Shown here: piece by piece, positions 10,901-18,977 of the stretch
How positions within the stretch are numbered: the first letter of the stretch is position 1
Layout of the letters: every line of letters begins with the position of its first letter
NCBI RefSeq assembly: GCF_905404315.1
Contig: NC_066267.1
Location: forward strand, 1,688,501-1,752,500
Length of the DNA stretch: 64,000 bases
Direction: 5' to 3'
Source: Leptidea sinapis
Lineage: Eukaryota > Arthropoda > Insecta > Lepidoptera > Pieridae
Made by a program: the position numbers and the translations under genes
Notes under the pieces: model-generated
The model's database searches: none
Seen by the model: only the letters and a program-made list of their open reading frames with translations
What the model was told of the DNA's origin: nothing

Positions 10901-13092
10901 TTGAATTGTTTTTTTTTTTTAATATATTATGTTAATAAATATTTGTTGAATGTTCCTAATAATGTGTATAATTAAAATATTTATTTATGTATTTTTGTAA
11001 CATTTAATTATACGAACATACCACTTGTAGGAATTCTTCTTTGGCTTTGGAGTATTCAGCTAACTTAAAGTAAACCTCAGCACGGTGCATTCTGGCGGAA
11101 GTGAAGTCCGGCTTCAATTCTAACACCTGCAATTTTATATTTCACCTTGCTTGTTTTAATAAATAATGTATATATATTTTGCCTACATAATGCAGAAGGA
11201 CAACACACAAGAGCATGGAAATAAAAGTGAAATGATAGGAACCACATACAAATTAAATCAAAATCAGTTTATTCACATAGGTCACGGAAATGACACTTAT
11301 GAATGTAAAAAAAAAAAAAATTATTGAATCTACCGCTACTCCGTTGAGCTAATGAGAAGTAGCAAGAAACTCATTGCGACTCTTTTATATCAAGATTTAC
11401 ATTTACATCGATTTACAAATCATTTCAATTACAATATAATATGTAAAATGATGCAACAAACAGCCAAATGAATCATCAAAGATGGATCACATATTTTATT
11501 TAACAATATTGATATTTCTCTAACTAGTAACACATACAAATATTAATGCAGCTGGATATAGAATTAAGGAAATTTAAAATTACTTCAGAGTTGTTTTACA
11601 TGAAACTTAGATTAAATAAATCACATGAATATGAAGTCTGTATAGAAAATAAGTAATTTAATAATTTTTAAATTAAAATTAATAGTTTGTATGTACATAG
11701 CTTTTACTGCTTATACCTGATTTAAAAGGGCGAGTCACTGACTCTTATCAGTTTGAAAGACTTCACAATAGATATACAATTCCATTCATCTAAGAAAACA
11801 GCTCTGCAAGTTTTAAGTTTTACGGCTGTTCCCAATATTCTGTCTATCTCATTTGAGATAAAAATCGTAACTATCATTGACTATTTTGTTCCAATAAACT
11901 TATTGATGGTAACTCACCTTATCCGTACACACTGTCTGTCAATGGGATGACATATATAGCTTACCAGCGATAGAAGTTTGTATGGAAATTGCAATTCACA
12001 TGTCCCAATATAAGGGGTCAAGAATGACTTATCGGGTATATTGGGACAGCTAATTACTGACAGTAGAAGGTAGTAATTTATCTCTATCTGTAGATAGTAT
12101 AGTGGGAACGGCTGTAAAACAACAACATGGCAGATATTGTAGATTTAAATCTTTTTCTTGCCTTTGGACCAAAGGTTCTCTATTATATTTAGTTCTGAGT
12201 AGTTAGCTGGCCAACAGCTGACAGAAACTGATTGTGAGGCATAAAATTCCTAAACAGTGTGTGCAGTATGCTTTGGATCATTATCATGCAGGTACATGTG
12301 AGTCCAAGCAACCGTAATCATATCTTTAGAATTAGATAACTAAATAATTGATCCAAGTTTCTGTCTAACAGCTTAACAGCACTATCCTCCCCAGGTTTTT
12401 TTTACTCCCACTGTCAAGCCAACAAATATTGATGGTTTGAATAAAATCAACCCATTAAATAAGTGTTCTTTATTAATAACCATAATTATATGACCACCAT
12501 TATATATCTTGAATCTATAAATTGGCCATCCATCTTTATATTTTGTCAAACACATATTCGATTTTATCCTGGTTAAACAAAATGGAGGTTTTTAATAATA
12601 ATAATACTGACCTTACTAAAATCTTGTAGAGCAAATTTGGCTTTTCCAAGAGCATAATACACTGTGCCTCGTTTAAAGTATGTGAGGTAATTGTTTGGGT
12701 CACCCTCTGCAAATAATTAGAATATTGTATCTAATTTACCTATTAATATTAGGGTAAGCTCAATGTTAAAAAAATAATGAATTATAAGTATATGACACTA
12801 GAATAACATCTCACCAACAGCTGCATGATAGTGTGTCAGAGCATCAGAGAGCTGACCGCGAACTAGGAAATCCATTCCGAGTTGTAAGTGTTTGTTCACT
12901 TCTGCTTGTGTCGTACATTCTGAAACTAACACGCATTTCACACAATTAGGTACAGCACACTTTTCATTCATTTACTTGATCAAAATATAAAAATGAGAAC
13001 TATTCAAACTCACATTCTAATACTACATCTAAAATTAATAAAACAAGGCATGGCGCAACTTTGTTCCATTGTATATTCGATAGGTTGTCCAT
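1840..13092 (-). CDS. DNAJC3: DNAJC3 / P58IPK, ER TPR-J co-chaperone (3' end off window)
   Basis: DNAJC3 is an HSP40 co-chaperone of BiP in the ER lumen; it is a target of the unfolded protein response and is also known as an inhibitor of PKR/PERK. Eight coding exons are read on the minus strand: 13092-13014, 12925-12815, 12706-12612, 11126-11022, 7483-7157, 6108-5884, 3890-3773 and 1972-1840. Phases join without a break into 397 codons. Residues 1-30 hold a signal peptide (core about 12-25). Nine-TPR-type helical repeats fill about 33-385 (motifs HLQLGMDFLVRGQLSDAL, RLLEVSPW, ECLKLDPEHKLCFPLYKKL). QRDYYKILGVKR at about 386 opens the J domain. Family members have about 490-500 residues, so the rest of the J domain, including HPD, lies left of base 1. 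Introns hold many transposons. Confidence is high for identity and good for most edges. Confidence 0.94.
1983..2215 (-). mobile_element. LINE S 3'-end repeat abutting DNAJC3 exon 8
   Basis: This shares about 200 bp with 11252-11465 (AATCAGTTTATTCA..GTAGGTCACG..AATGACACTTATGAATGT and onward to ATGATGCAACAAACA). A diverged piece is at 28405-28450. Truncated copies with one conserved end are what 5'-truncated LINE insertions look like. Read on the minus strand, its terminal bases supply the intron sequence just upstream of the exon 8 acceptor. Confidence 0.6.
2510..3120 (-). pseudogene. LINE reverse transcriptase fragment, degenerate
   Basis: The minus strand keeps FLDPAKAFDTV (RT block A, normally FLDLSKAFDTV) near 2870 and a degraded block B, TYGVTQGSVLGPTLFL, near 2690. 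Stops and shifts interrupt the frame, and no catalytic YADD survives. It lies in DNAJC3 intron 7, in the same orientation as the gene. Confidence 0.6.
3281..3598 (-). mobile_element. SINE A copy 1
   Basis: About 310-bp repeat shared by twelve places in the window. The sense strand (minus here) begins near CCAGTGGGAGGCTCC, passes GGATGCCGGCTAG, GGCGCC, GGTGACGAGCGCAA and the hairpin arms GTGCCGCTCAG/CTGAGCGGCAC, and ends in CCCTTATTTTC plus an A-rich tail. This copy is in DNAJC3 intron 7, about 175 bp past the exon 7 donor. Confidence 0.85.
3773..3890 (-). CDS. DNAJC3: DNAJC3 exon 7: TPR
   Basis: Encodes DEQFTEALSACGSAIKL, QREARVLADLADAYIGLEML, DD: one TPR. Acceptor GGTAG, donor GTATGA, leaving in phase 1. 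Confidence 0.88.
3950..4430 (+). pseudogene. LINE K ORF2 C-terminus and 3' UTR
   Basis: Encodes YTRLSRVSKSIVRRCICFYN, then RIPENIQNKS, KRLCGKGYYNIKYFLND and TTNWEW, the standard C-terminal end of Jockey/CR1-type LINEs. A 3' UTR follows, ending in TTGAATTTGAATG. The same 3' UTR appears inverted at 45386-45700 and in part at 44310-44370. 5'-truncated; antisense to DNAJC3. Confidence 0.65.
4440..5330. other. Intronic stretch with no recognised feature
   Basis: AT-rich DNAJC3 intron 6 sequence. I see no exon, no known repeat and no strong hairpin. Confidence 0.5.
5335..5765. repeat. 50-52 bp minisatellite inside an inverted-repeat frame
   Basis: Five units begin at 5426, 5476, 5528, 5580 and 5632. 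Each has GCGTGGGGTGCTTTTTAAG followed by ATATTATTAAAATAATAATT; the fifth starts ACGTGGGG. The array ends at 5680 in an inverted CCCCACGCTTTT. Outside it, TTTAAATTGAAAATAGT (left, near 5380) faces ACTATTTTCAATTTAAATTA (right, near 5720), so the array sits inside an imperfect palindrome. It lies in DNAJC3 intron 6, 120 bp past the exon 6 donor. Confidence 0.85.
5884..6108 (-). CDS. DNAJC3: DNAJC3 exon 6: TPR block
   Basis: Seventy-five codons, phase 0 at both ends: EVRECLKLDPEHKLCFPLYK, then KLKKVDKLLLQCEELSEGGQ, ending CSCSVK. It matches the conserved centre of P58IPK, including the lysine-rich linker before the next TPR. Acceptor CCACAG, donor GTAGTT. Confidence 0.94.
6187..6566. mobile_element. 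MITE with ~24 bp terminal inverted repeats
   Basis: ACCACTGGACTGGC followed by GGCTGTCC at the left end matches ACCACTGGACTGGCTGTTCC read from the right end on the opposite strand. The element is about 380 bp with no coding capacity. It lies in DNAJC3 intron 5, about 80 bp upstream of exon 6. Confidence 0.55.
6640..6662. repeat. (CA)n microsatellite
   Basis: About nine CA dinucleotides. Similar short CA/AC tracts occur at about 40660 and 52157. Confidence 0.8.
6885..7130. mobile_element. tRNA-like inverted SINE, family T copy 1
   Basis: The left part reads, on the minus strand, as a tRNA-like head (TCACTCGAACGGTTAGCTCAG). The right part carries a plus-strand pol III B box (GGGTTCGAGTCCCGCAT) and the tail ATTAATCCCAGAAGTGAGGG. 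Full relatives are at 59350-59800 and 60354-60689, and a half copy at 43825-43945. These are not functional tRNA genes, because the cloverleaf is incomplete. Confidence 0.6.
7157..7483 (-). CDS. DNAJC3: DNAJC3 exon 5: central TPR block
   Basis: This exon of 109 codons runs from TYEDPYNEEAVAYYNQC to YQLAHVGDALK and covers about three TPRs (RLLEVSPWSAALRQLRADCY, then FSAVSDIRAVNRLQQDHTDG). Base composition is clearly more GC-rich than the flanks. The acceptor (CTGAAG) is inferred from phase. A SINE A copy begins only about 35 bp upstream of it in the intron. Donor GTTTAA is weak but keeps phase 0 into the next exon. Confidence 0.9.
7519..7760 (+). mobile_element. SINE A copy 2
   Basis: Sense on plus; begins GGAGGCTCCGGCACAGGATG and ends CCCTTATTGCAATAAAAAAA. 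Internally shortened. It lies about 35 bp upstream of the acceptor of DNAJC3 exon 5. Confidence 0.8.
7985..9110 (-). pseudogene. Jockey-like LINE (family J), RT fragment and 3' end
   Basis: The minus strand from about 9070 encodes an RT with FADDTSL (the catalytic YADD block), KKTKCLRF, TVFLGITLDKKLQWG and HSIMTYGILLWGHAADI, then LQKRAVRAIYQLG. A frameshift near 8540 leads to the C-terminus SSRLHKIHNSFMGKCIHFYN..WLCRKSYYS..YLNDRTAWD ending at 8206. The 3' UTR ends near 7985 with AAATAAATGCC in sense. It is 5'-truncated, so the endonuclease is missing. Other 3' ends of the family: 18888-18935, 24288-24620, 36650-37060, 38505-38675, 42135-42290 and 55378-55470. It lies in DNAJC3 intron 4 in the gene's orientation. 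Confidence 0.8.
9118..9333 (+). pseudogene. Open stretch resembling a MADF-type domain start
   Basis: An ATG-less frame runs for about 70 codons to a TAG: KKYEILIASVFKKEPLWNPA, IELHKNTILLKKN, then MMIKAVKWLKGEFSVINF. 'LI..V...P.LWN' followed by a lysine-rich helix recalls the first half of MADF/Myb-SANT-like DNA-binding domains, which occur both in insect regulators and beside Harbinger transposases. No second half or splice partner is visible. It could be a transposon relic or a captured exon; identity is weak. Confidence 0.3.
9931..10717. mobile_element. Foldback element with ~190 bp inverted arms
   Basis: Left arm 9931-10125 and right arm 10520-10717 are reverse complements at roughly 90% by eye, from GTCCCAAAGT.ATGGGACATG through GAAAGAAGACTTT and CATTCAAAGATTTTCTAAAA to the tRNA-like B box GGTTCGA.TCCCAGACGAG and a CCCTACTTTTATGAT end. 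Each tip is itself a hairpin (TGTCCC..GGGACA). The 400-bp loop has no coding frame. It lies in DNAJC3 intron 4. Confidence 0.8.
11022..11126 (-). CDS. DNAJC3: DNAJC3 exon 4: TPR
   Basis: Thirty-five codons, VLELKPDFTSARMHRAEVYF then KLAEYSKAKEEFLQV. 'VLELKPDF.AAR..R' is characteristic of P58IPK. Acceptor TTGCAG, donor GTATGT, phase 0 at both ends. Confidence 0.93.
11252..11465 (-). mobile_element. LINE S 3'-end repeat, second copy
   Basis: Near-identical to 1983-2215 apart from an internal A-tract and small indels. It lies in DNAJC3 intron 3, about 125 bp upstream of exon 4 in gene sense. Confidence 0.6.
11812..12121. mobile_element. Palindromic MITE with GTTTTAC..TTCCCA ends
   Basis: The left end GTTTTACGGCTGTTCCCA pairs with the right end read backwards, GTTTTACAGCCGTTCCCA. 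Inside, CCCAATATA..GGG pairs with TATATTGGGACA. A truncated, inverted relative is at 27703-27945. About 300 bp, no coding; DNAJC3 intron 3. Confidence 0.65.
12125..12600 (-). pseudogene. Tc1-like transposase relic
   Basis: The minus strand keeps YLHDNDPKHTAHTV (second catalytic aspartate block, DNDPKHT) near 12290 and WPANYSELNIIENLWSKGKK (third catalytic acidic block, normally PELNPIENLW) near 12200. An in-frame stop follows HTV, and the N-terminal half is missing. It lies in DNAJC3 intron 3 beside the MITE at 11812. Confidence 0.75.
12612..12706 (-). CDS. DNAJC3: DNAJC3 exon 3: TPR
   Basis: Encodes GDPNNYLTYFKRGTVYY, ALGKAKFALQDFSK, a TPR helix pair. Acceptor TTTGCAG, donor GTCAGT, entering in phase 1 and leaving in phase 0. 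Confidence 0.92.
12815..12925 (-). CDS. DNAJC3: DNAJC3 exon 2: mature N-terminus and first TPR
   Basis: Encodes FSECTTQAEVNKHLQ and LGMDFLVRGQLSDALTHYH, the conserved start of mature P58IPK. The acceptor taken is TTAG (12927-12926). A stronger-looking TTTCAG lies six bases further in, but using it would join T to AA and make TAA. Donor GTGAGA at 12814, phase 1. Confidence 0.85.
13014..13092 (-). CDS. DNAJC3: DNAJC3 exon 1: start codon and signal peptide
   Basis: ATG at 13092 opens 26 codons, with a short polar start (MDNLSNIQWNK) and a hydrophobic run VAPCLVLLILDVVL: a typical ER signal sequence. The exon ends in phase 1 at a strong GTGAGT donor (13013). The following intron is only 88 bp. 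This start was chosen because it gives a signal peptide directly upstream of the conserved mature N-terminus and lies 116 bp below the ERSE. Confidence 0.85.
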
Positions 13093-13207
13093 TATGTTTA
13101 TTTTCTTCTCTATACAAAGTTTTCAAAAAAATTGTAATTCTCCATAAAATAGACTAAAGTTATTTGACACAACTATTTTCATTATCCATCTCGCCTTGGT
13201 TACTTTT

Positions 13208-13226
13208 CGTGGTATGATTTCATTGG
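13208..13226 (-). promoter_or_regulatory. ER stress response element (ERSE), CCAAT-N9-CCACG
   Basis: Read on the minus strand, CCAAT (13226-13222), nine bases, then CCACG (13212-13208) match the ERSE consensus exactly. It lies 116 bp upstream of the DNAJC3 start codon in the gene's orientation. In animals NF-Y binds CCAAT and ATF6/XBP1 binds CCACG; P58IPK is a known target of this response. Binding in this species is inference. Confidence 0.75.
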
Positions 13227-13291
13227 TCCAAATCAGTTATAAGCTGTTGTCATGATGAGTTAAGAATGTCACTGTCACATGTCGGTAAAAT

Positions 13292-13306
13292 AATAGGGAT
13301 TGGAAT
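13292..13306. repeat. Target-site duplication, left copy
   Basis: AATAGGGATTGGAAT occurs here and again at 18538-18552, flanking the I-like LINE. The original site lies about 200 bp upstream of the DNAJC3 start codon. Confidence 0.8.
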
Positions 13307-13562
13307 GATAATTATGAATAAGGTACATAGTACTTGAAGAATAGTTGTTTGGTTTTTTTGGTAGCTAACACGCGTGAGTCGAGTGTTATTTCAGTTTATA
13401 ATTACATTTTCTTACAGTGCCTATTAATAACTTGTGTATAGCAGTTTTATTATCTTATTGGTGGTGGAGTATTTTTTACTAGTAAGTATTTATTAACAAT
13501 TTAACATAGATAATAACTAATTGCGTGCTTACTAACTTAGAATTACTACCAACTTATCCATT

Positions 13563-14959
13563 ATGGATATAACCCCCCCAGAACCTCCGGATCCTCCGGA
13601 TATTCCATTACCTGGATCGAAACGTCGTTTACAGGACAGCGCAACACATAACGCAAATGCAGTCTCTAAAAAGACAATTATTGATACCGATATGGCCTCT
13701 GCATCCATACAAAATATATATAATCACCCAATTTTAGTTGTGGGGATTAAAGAATACACCTCATTAGATAAAGGTCCATTATTCATGTTTCCCGCACTGA
13801 AGAAGATCCCTCTTCAGGTTTAACAATAAGACCTATAAAATTTGGTCAACTTTTACACAGACATAAAGTTGCCAATATATGCCCGGATGGTATTAAAAAA
13901 GTTGGTAGGAATAAAATAGCAGTAATCTTCAAATCAGCTTCAGGTGCCAACAAATTTTTAGATAACCCACTTTTAACTGCAAACAAATATGAAGCAAATA
14001 TACCTAATTATAATATTACAAAGATGGGTATTGCCCGCCAGGTTCCGGTGGACTTATCCACGAATGAGTTTGTCGAGTCAGTTGATCTTCCCACAGATTG
14101 TGGAAAGATATTAAAAGCTCGCAGACTCAATAGAAAAGTTATTGAGGATAATAAAGTTTCTTGGATCCCAACCCAAACTATAGTTATTACTTTCCAAGGA
14201 AAATCACTCCCTACCAGAATATTCCTATTTCATAACTCCCTTCCAGTAGAAACTTACCTTTTCCCCACCATTCAATGTCAGAACTGCTGCAGATTTGGAC
14301 ACATTAAAACTACATGCAGATCCAACTCAAGTTGTTATAAATGTTCCCAATCCCACTCTGGTGACTCATTTAATATACTTGAAAAAGATGCAAATTGTAT
14401 TAATTGTTCTGGACAACATTTTTCCACCAATAAAGTTTGTCCTGAACATGGTAGGCAAAGAACAATTAAAAAAATAATGTCGCAAGAGAACATCTCTTAT
14501 GAAGAGGCAGCAAACCGTTGCCCAAAATCTACAAGGCCATTCACAGAAATTCTCAGTAGTCCTTCCTCATCCCATAATGCCCCTACAACCCACATGAGCC
14601 AGACTAGTATTCTTTCTGCTCCCACTACCTCATATAGGAAAACTGTTACTTCTCTTCCACACTCTAGAGCCCTATTAAGCAAGTCCTATGATAAAGCTGC
14701 TCATCAGACCATTATTGCTGAGGTACGTTCAGTGTTCCCCAATGGCTCAGCATTAATGTATCAGTCTATTCCCTCCTCTACAGTACAGAATGAAAACCTC
14801 CTGGAGGTTCTCCTTTCACTCATTCTAACTCTCATATCAAGTAACACTCTTAACATACCGTCCTACGTTGCCCATAAACTATCTCACATCTTATCCCTTT
14901 GTAACAATCATGGCCCCAGTGTCCATTCTTCAATGGAACACCAGAAGCCTACGTCCTAG
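13563..14959 (+). pseudogene. LINE ORF1, gag-like RNA-binding protein with zinc knuckles
   Basis: Starts MDITPPEPPDPPDIPLPGSK, a proline-rich head. A frameshift near 13795 moves it to the frame that continues KFGQLLHRHKV and IARQVPVDL. Zinc knuckles follow: CQNCCRFGHIKTTC, CYKCSQSH..DSF and CINCSGQHFSTNKVC, then a helix QENISYEEA and a serine/threonine-rich tail. The stop at 14957-14959 overlaps the start of ORF2 (ATG at 14910) by about 50 bp, as in related LINEs. The protein packages element RNA. Broken by one shift. Confidence 0.8.
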
Positions 14960-17900
14960 GAAACCAAGCCTTATTCATCTTATAAATAAATACCTTCCCC
15001 CTGTCATCGCCATATCTGAGACACGGCTGGCCCCTGGATCACACTTCAGGGTCCCGGGCTATACATGCCTCAGGGATGATCGAGCAGATGGTGTTGGCGC
15101 AGGCTGTGCCTTATTTATAAGACGCACCCTTCCCTTTTCCCAAATAATCCTTCCAAACCAACATCCTGGTATAAATATTGTTGCTGTAAAAGTTTTGAAC
15201 ATCTCCATGGTCTTTATATACATCCCTCAACCTCATTCAACTATGATTGCAGACATCCTCCATTTAATCTCGTCTATTCCCTCTCCTATGATTCTAATGG
15301 GAGATTTTAATGCACATCACATGTCTTGGGCTCTAGCACTACTGATTATTTTTCTCTTTCCCTTCTTGATATTTTTGATGAATGTAATCTCTGCATAATA
15401 AATGATGGCACTCCAACCCGCAGGATTGCTCCTTCTCAAAATCCAAAAAGTGCAGTTGACCTGACCCTATGTTCTCCTTGTCTTGCTTCTCTTATTTCTT
15501 GGAACATCCTTCAAAATTCCAATGGCAGTGATCACTATCCTATTATCATTTCATTACCTGATAAAGTAATCCCTGCTCAAAATTTTTCCCCTTCTCTCAA
15601 ATACAGATTAACAAATGCTAATTGGCAGCAATTTTCCACTTGCCTTGATGAAAAATTTTAAGCTTTCCCGATCCTAACCATTCAAATGCTGTTGAAAATT
15701 ATAATAAATTAGCAGAGGCCATGATATTTAGTGCTGACCAAAATTTTCCCATAAAAAACCATCCAATAGTAAAATTTCAACTCCTTGGTGGGATTCAGAA
15801 TGCACCAAGGCTGCTAAGGATAGAAAATTAGCAGAAAAAACATATAATAGGAGCATGACTTTGACCAACTTCATTAATTATAAAAAAGCTGCTGCCAAGG
15901 CCACTAATTTATTTGCCAAAAAGAAAAAACAAGGTTGGATCAATTTTTGCCAGAGCTTATCCCTGTACTCCATTTACAATTTTATGGAAACAAGTTAAAA
16001 AATTTAGGGGTTCTTACAATCCTTTGGAGCATGACTCAAGTGTAGATCCATCTGTATGGCTTGAATCCTTTGCATCTGCAAAGGATTCAAGCCATATCTA
16101 GGTTGGTTGTCACCCCTTTCAGTTCCTAATGAAGACTATCTCCCTTCACCTCCAATCCCTCTCTCATCAACTCATAGTTTAGACTCCTTTCTCTTTTTCA
16201 GAACTTCTTCTGGCATTGGATGGCTTAGTTGACACTTCTCCCGGGGCCGATGGCATCCTCTATTCTTTCCTTAAACAATCATCAATCAGATCCCAAGAAT
16301 ACTATCTCAAAATTATCAATAACCTATTTGATGTCGGTGCCATACCTCCATCTTGGAAAAATCAAGTGATCATTCCTATACTCAAACCAGGTCAGAGTCC
16401 ATCTAAAGCCACCAGTTATAGACCAATTGCAATGCAATATCATCTACTCTTGCAAAAATATGTGAACATATGATCAAACATCGACTTGAGTGGTTTGTTG
16501 AATACAATAACCTCATTTCCGATTCCCAGTATGGATTCAGAAAGGGGAAGAGCTCATTAGATAGCTTGGGTATCCTTACCACTGATATAAGATTAGCACT
16601 TTTCCAAAAAGAACCTCTTTTGGCAGTTTTTCTAGATATAGAATCCGCGTATGATAACGTGTCTCTTCCTCTGCTCAGGAGCAAACTCATTCAGCTGAGT
16701 ATTCCAGCGAAGTTAACTCGATTCATATGCAATATGCTAATGGAGCGAACAATTACCATTAAAGGCCCATCCTCATACCTACCTCCAAAATCAGTTTGGA
16801 AAGGTTTACCTCAAGGTTCTGTTCTCAGTCTTTTACTATACAACCTGTATTCATCTGATATTTCTAGCACAGCTGCCCTCTTTTGCCAAATCTTGCAATA
16901 TGCAGATGATATTGTTCTATATACTACATCTCTCAAAAGTGTGAAAAAAATATTAATATCCTTCGCTCATTATCTGGCGTTTGGTGGGGGGCTCACCCCT
17001 TCACCCAAAGATTGCATTACAATGCCATAATTCGTAGCCACATGGATTATGGCACGTTACTTTTGATTCCAGGCAATAATGCAGGTTTAGATAAGTTAGA
17101 CAAATTACAGGCAAAATGTTTGCGCATTATATTAGGAGCTATGAAATCTAGTCCTATTAATGCTATGCAGGTCGAGTGTGTAGAACCTCCCCTCTCGCTT
17201 CGTCGACAGTTCCTCGCTAATAAACTGTTTTTTTAAATTAGCGGAATTACGGGATCACCCTTTGCTGCATAAATTAGATCAATTAGTTGGCCTATACAAC
17301 AATAACCAAATGTCTCAAGATAAGAGATCATGTCTTGCCAATAGTTACCTATTGTACTCTCAACTCCCTAACCCCTTTTTTCAACTTTCGAAATTACCCC
17401 TATTCTGAATGCCTTTCAATGCACTCACCTTCCAACCCTTAATAATTTTAGATCTGGGCATTTAATAAGTTCACCATAGAAGCTAACAAAACATTTTCTC
17501 ATGTTATGCATTCAGTTTTCCAAAATTGGCATAAGATTTTCACTGATGCTTCTAAAACACACATGAGCCCAATTGGAGTTGTAGTATGGACCCTCCACAA
17601 GAATTATATTAAGTTATAGCTGCCCAACTGTCACTTCGGTATTCACAGGGGAGGCAATTGCTATACTTGAAGCTATTTTATTTATTAAGTCCCATGGCCT
17701 AAACAATTCTATTATATTATCAGACTCCAAAAGCTGCTGGATACCAGGCCATGCAGGTATAATCGACAATGAAAGTGCTGATGCTTGAGCCAGGTCAGCT
17801 GCTCATACAGGTTCCCAACAACATTCTCAAATCTTCTCTCATGACTTGTGCTCCACCTTGAAAATAAATATGTTTGAGAGGTGGTCAAACATCTGGCAGG

Positions 17901-18283
17901 CTTCCAAAACTTCTAAAGGCGTCTTTTATGGTGATATACATGTGATCCCTGTAATCCCTTTAAAACCGTGGTTCTCGAAATTTAGATTCCCCAATAAATC
18001 AATAATATCAACACTTTGCCGGTTACGCTTAAACCACTCTTGCACTCCAGTATTCCTAGCCAAATTAAGAATTAGAGACCATTCTCTATGTGACTGTGGA
18101 CTTGATGAGGGAAATGTAGACCATTTATTCTTTAATTGCCCTTTAATGAAGTCTTCCTTGTACAACTTTATACTTCCTGAAATCCCCCGCCCCACCTCCA
18201 TGAAATGCCTCCTCACCTTTGTTTTCACTCCTTTTGTAAATACTTTATGTAAATATATTAAACAAAATAATATTAAGTTATAA
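14910..18283 (+). pseudogene. LINE ORF2: endonuclease, reverse transcriptase, RNase H (broken)
   Basis: ATG at 14910 gives MAPVSILQWNTRSL. The endonuclease shows ISETRL, LMGDFNAHH and GSDHYPI, with a frameshift between about 15330 and 15395. RT from about 16200 shows PGADGILYSFL, SYRPIAM, FRKGKSSLDSL, FLDIESAYDNV, GLPQGSVLS and QYADDIVLYT; the catalytic DD is present. About 16985-17010 looks like an internal deletion joining to SHMDYGTLLL. RNase H near 17540 keeps FTDASKTH and WIPGHAGIIDNESADA but is shifted and stopped. The C-terminus (17846-18283) has RLRLNHSCTP and a CDCG..DEGNVDHLFFNC cysteine-histidine motif. It would copy element RNA at a nicked target; here it cannot be made as one protein. 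Confidence 0.82.
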
Positions 18284-18537
18284 CTAACACAATAAATGTT
18301 TTATATAAGTAATATTATCAGTGTTTGTCCATTATAATCTAACAGCATGTATATTTGTTTCAGGTATAATAAGAAAATAAATCTGTTTTGATTCTGGGCA
18401 CCGGTCATTACTATAATCACTTGTAAATTCGTTTACACCGATCAAATGACACACTCTAAGCTTGTTGGTCTACTGAAACGTGACATTGGCGAGTTGTGGT
18501 GCCCCTTCCACAGAAGCCACTAGAAAGAATAGAATAG

Positions 18538-18552
18538 AATAGGGATTGGAAT
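18538..18552. repeat. Target-site duplication, right copy
   Basis: Exact second copy of AATAGGGATTGGAAT. The first bases merge with the element's TAGAA tail, so the true length may be a few bases shorter. Confidence 0.8.
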
Positions 18553-18569
18553 ACCTATCTAGTCTAATA

Positions 18570-18890
18570 GCATATTATTTTTTTCAGATATTATAAGAAA
18601 ATAAAACTATAAGTAATCTTTACACGGATCACTTAGAGATGTGTCTTCCACAGAAGCCACAGTCGGAAGAATAGAAAAGAATATAATGGAATAATTAGGT
18701 ATCCATCTACTGCAGCGTGTCTGCAAAGTGCAACAATATTTTGCACATAACTTAATATTATTTTGTTGAATATATTTACATAAAATATTTACACAAGGAA
18801 TGAAAAATAGGGAGAGGAGGCATTTCATAGAAGAGGTGCGGGCAATCTAAGGAGGTATAAATTGTCCAAGGGAGACTTCGACATAAGATA
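18570..18890. mobile_element. Two opposed 3' fragments of the I-like LINE
   Basis: 18570-18690 repeats the 3' UTR tail in plus sense (CAGATATTATAAGAAAATAA..CTTCCACAGAAGCCAC). 18710-18885 is the ORF2 end in minus sense (MKCLL, CKYIQQNNIKL). The tail-first, body-inverted order is not the usual twin-priming arrangement, so two insertions or a later inversion is more likely. Confidence 0.65.
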
Positions 18891-18935
18891 TTAAAGGCAC
18901 TTATTTCCTCAAAATTTATTCCTTTAGAATTTGTA
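18888..18935 (-). mobile_element. LINE J 3'-end scrap
   Basis: AAAGGCACTTATTTCCTC..ATTCCTTTAGAATT, the extreme 3' end of family J, antisense. Confidence 0.6.
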
Positions 18936-18977
18936 GCTGTACCTACAACCAATAATATCAATTAATACAAATGTCTA

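Larger units (their letters stand above)
13307..18537 (+). mobile_element. Near full-length I-type LINE (gag, EN, RT, RNase H), inactivated
   Basis: A 5.2-kb non-LTR retrotransposon bounded by a 15-bp target duplication, ending in a short TAGAA-repeat tail. Order: 5' UTR (13307-13562), ORF1 gag-like, ORF2 with AP endonuclease, reverse transcriptase, RNase H and a C-terminal cysteine motif, then a 250-bp 3' UTR. A gag with CCHC knuckles plus RNase H points to the I/Jockey superfamily; the clade is not settled. Frameshifts and a deletion near 16990 make it non-autonomous. Fragments of the same family lie at 18570-18690 (+), 18710-18885 (-) and 20258-20720 (-). It is oriented away from DNAJC3. 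Confidence 0.88.

Noticed and set aside
14497..14682. Minus-strand frame in the LINE gag region
   Set aside because: Shadow of the plus-strand ORF1, which shows real zinc knuckles.
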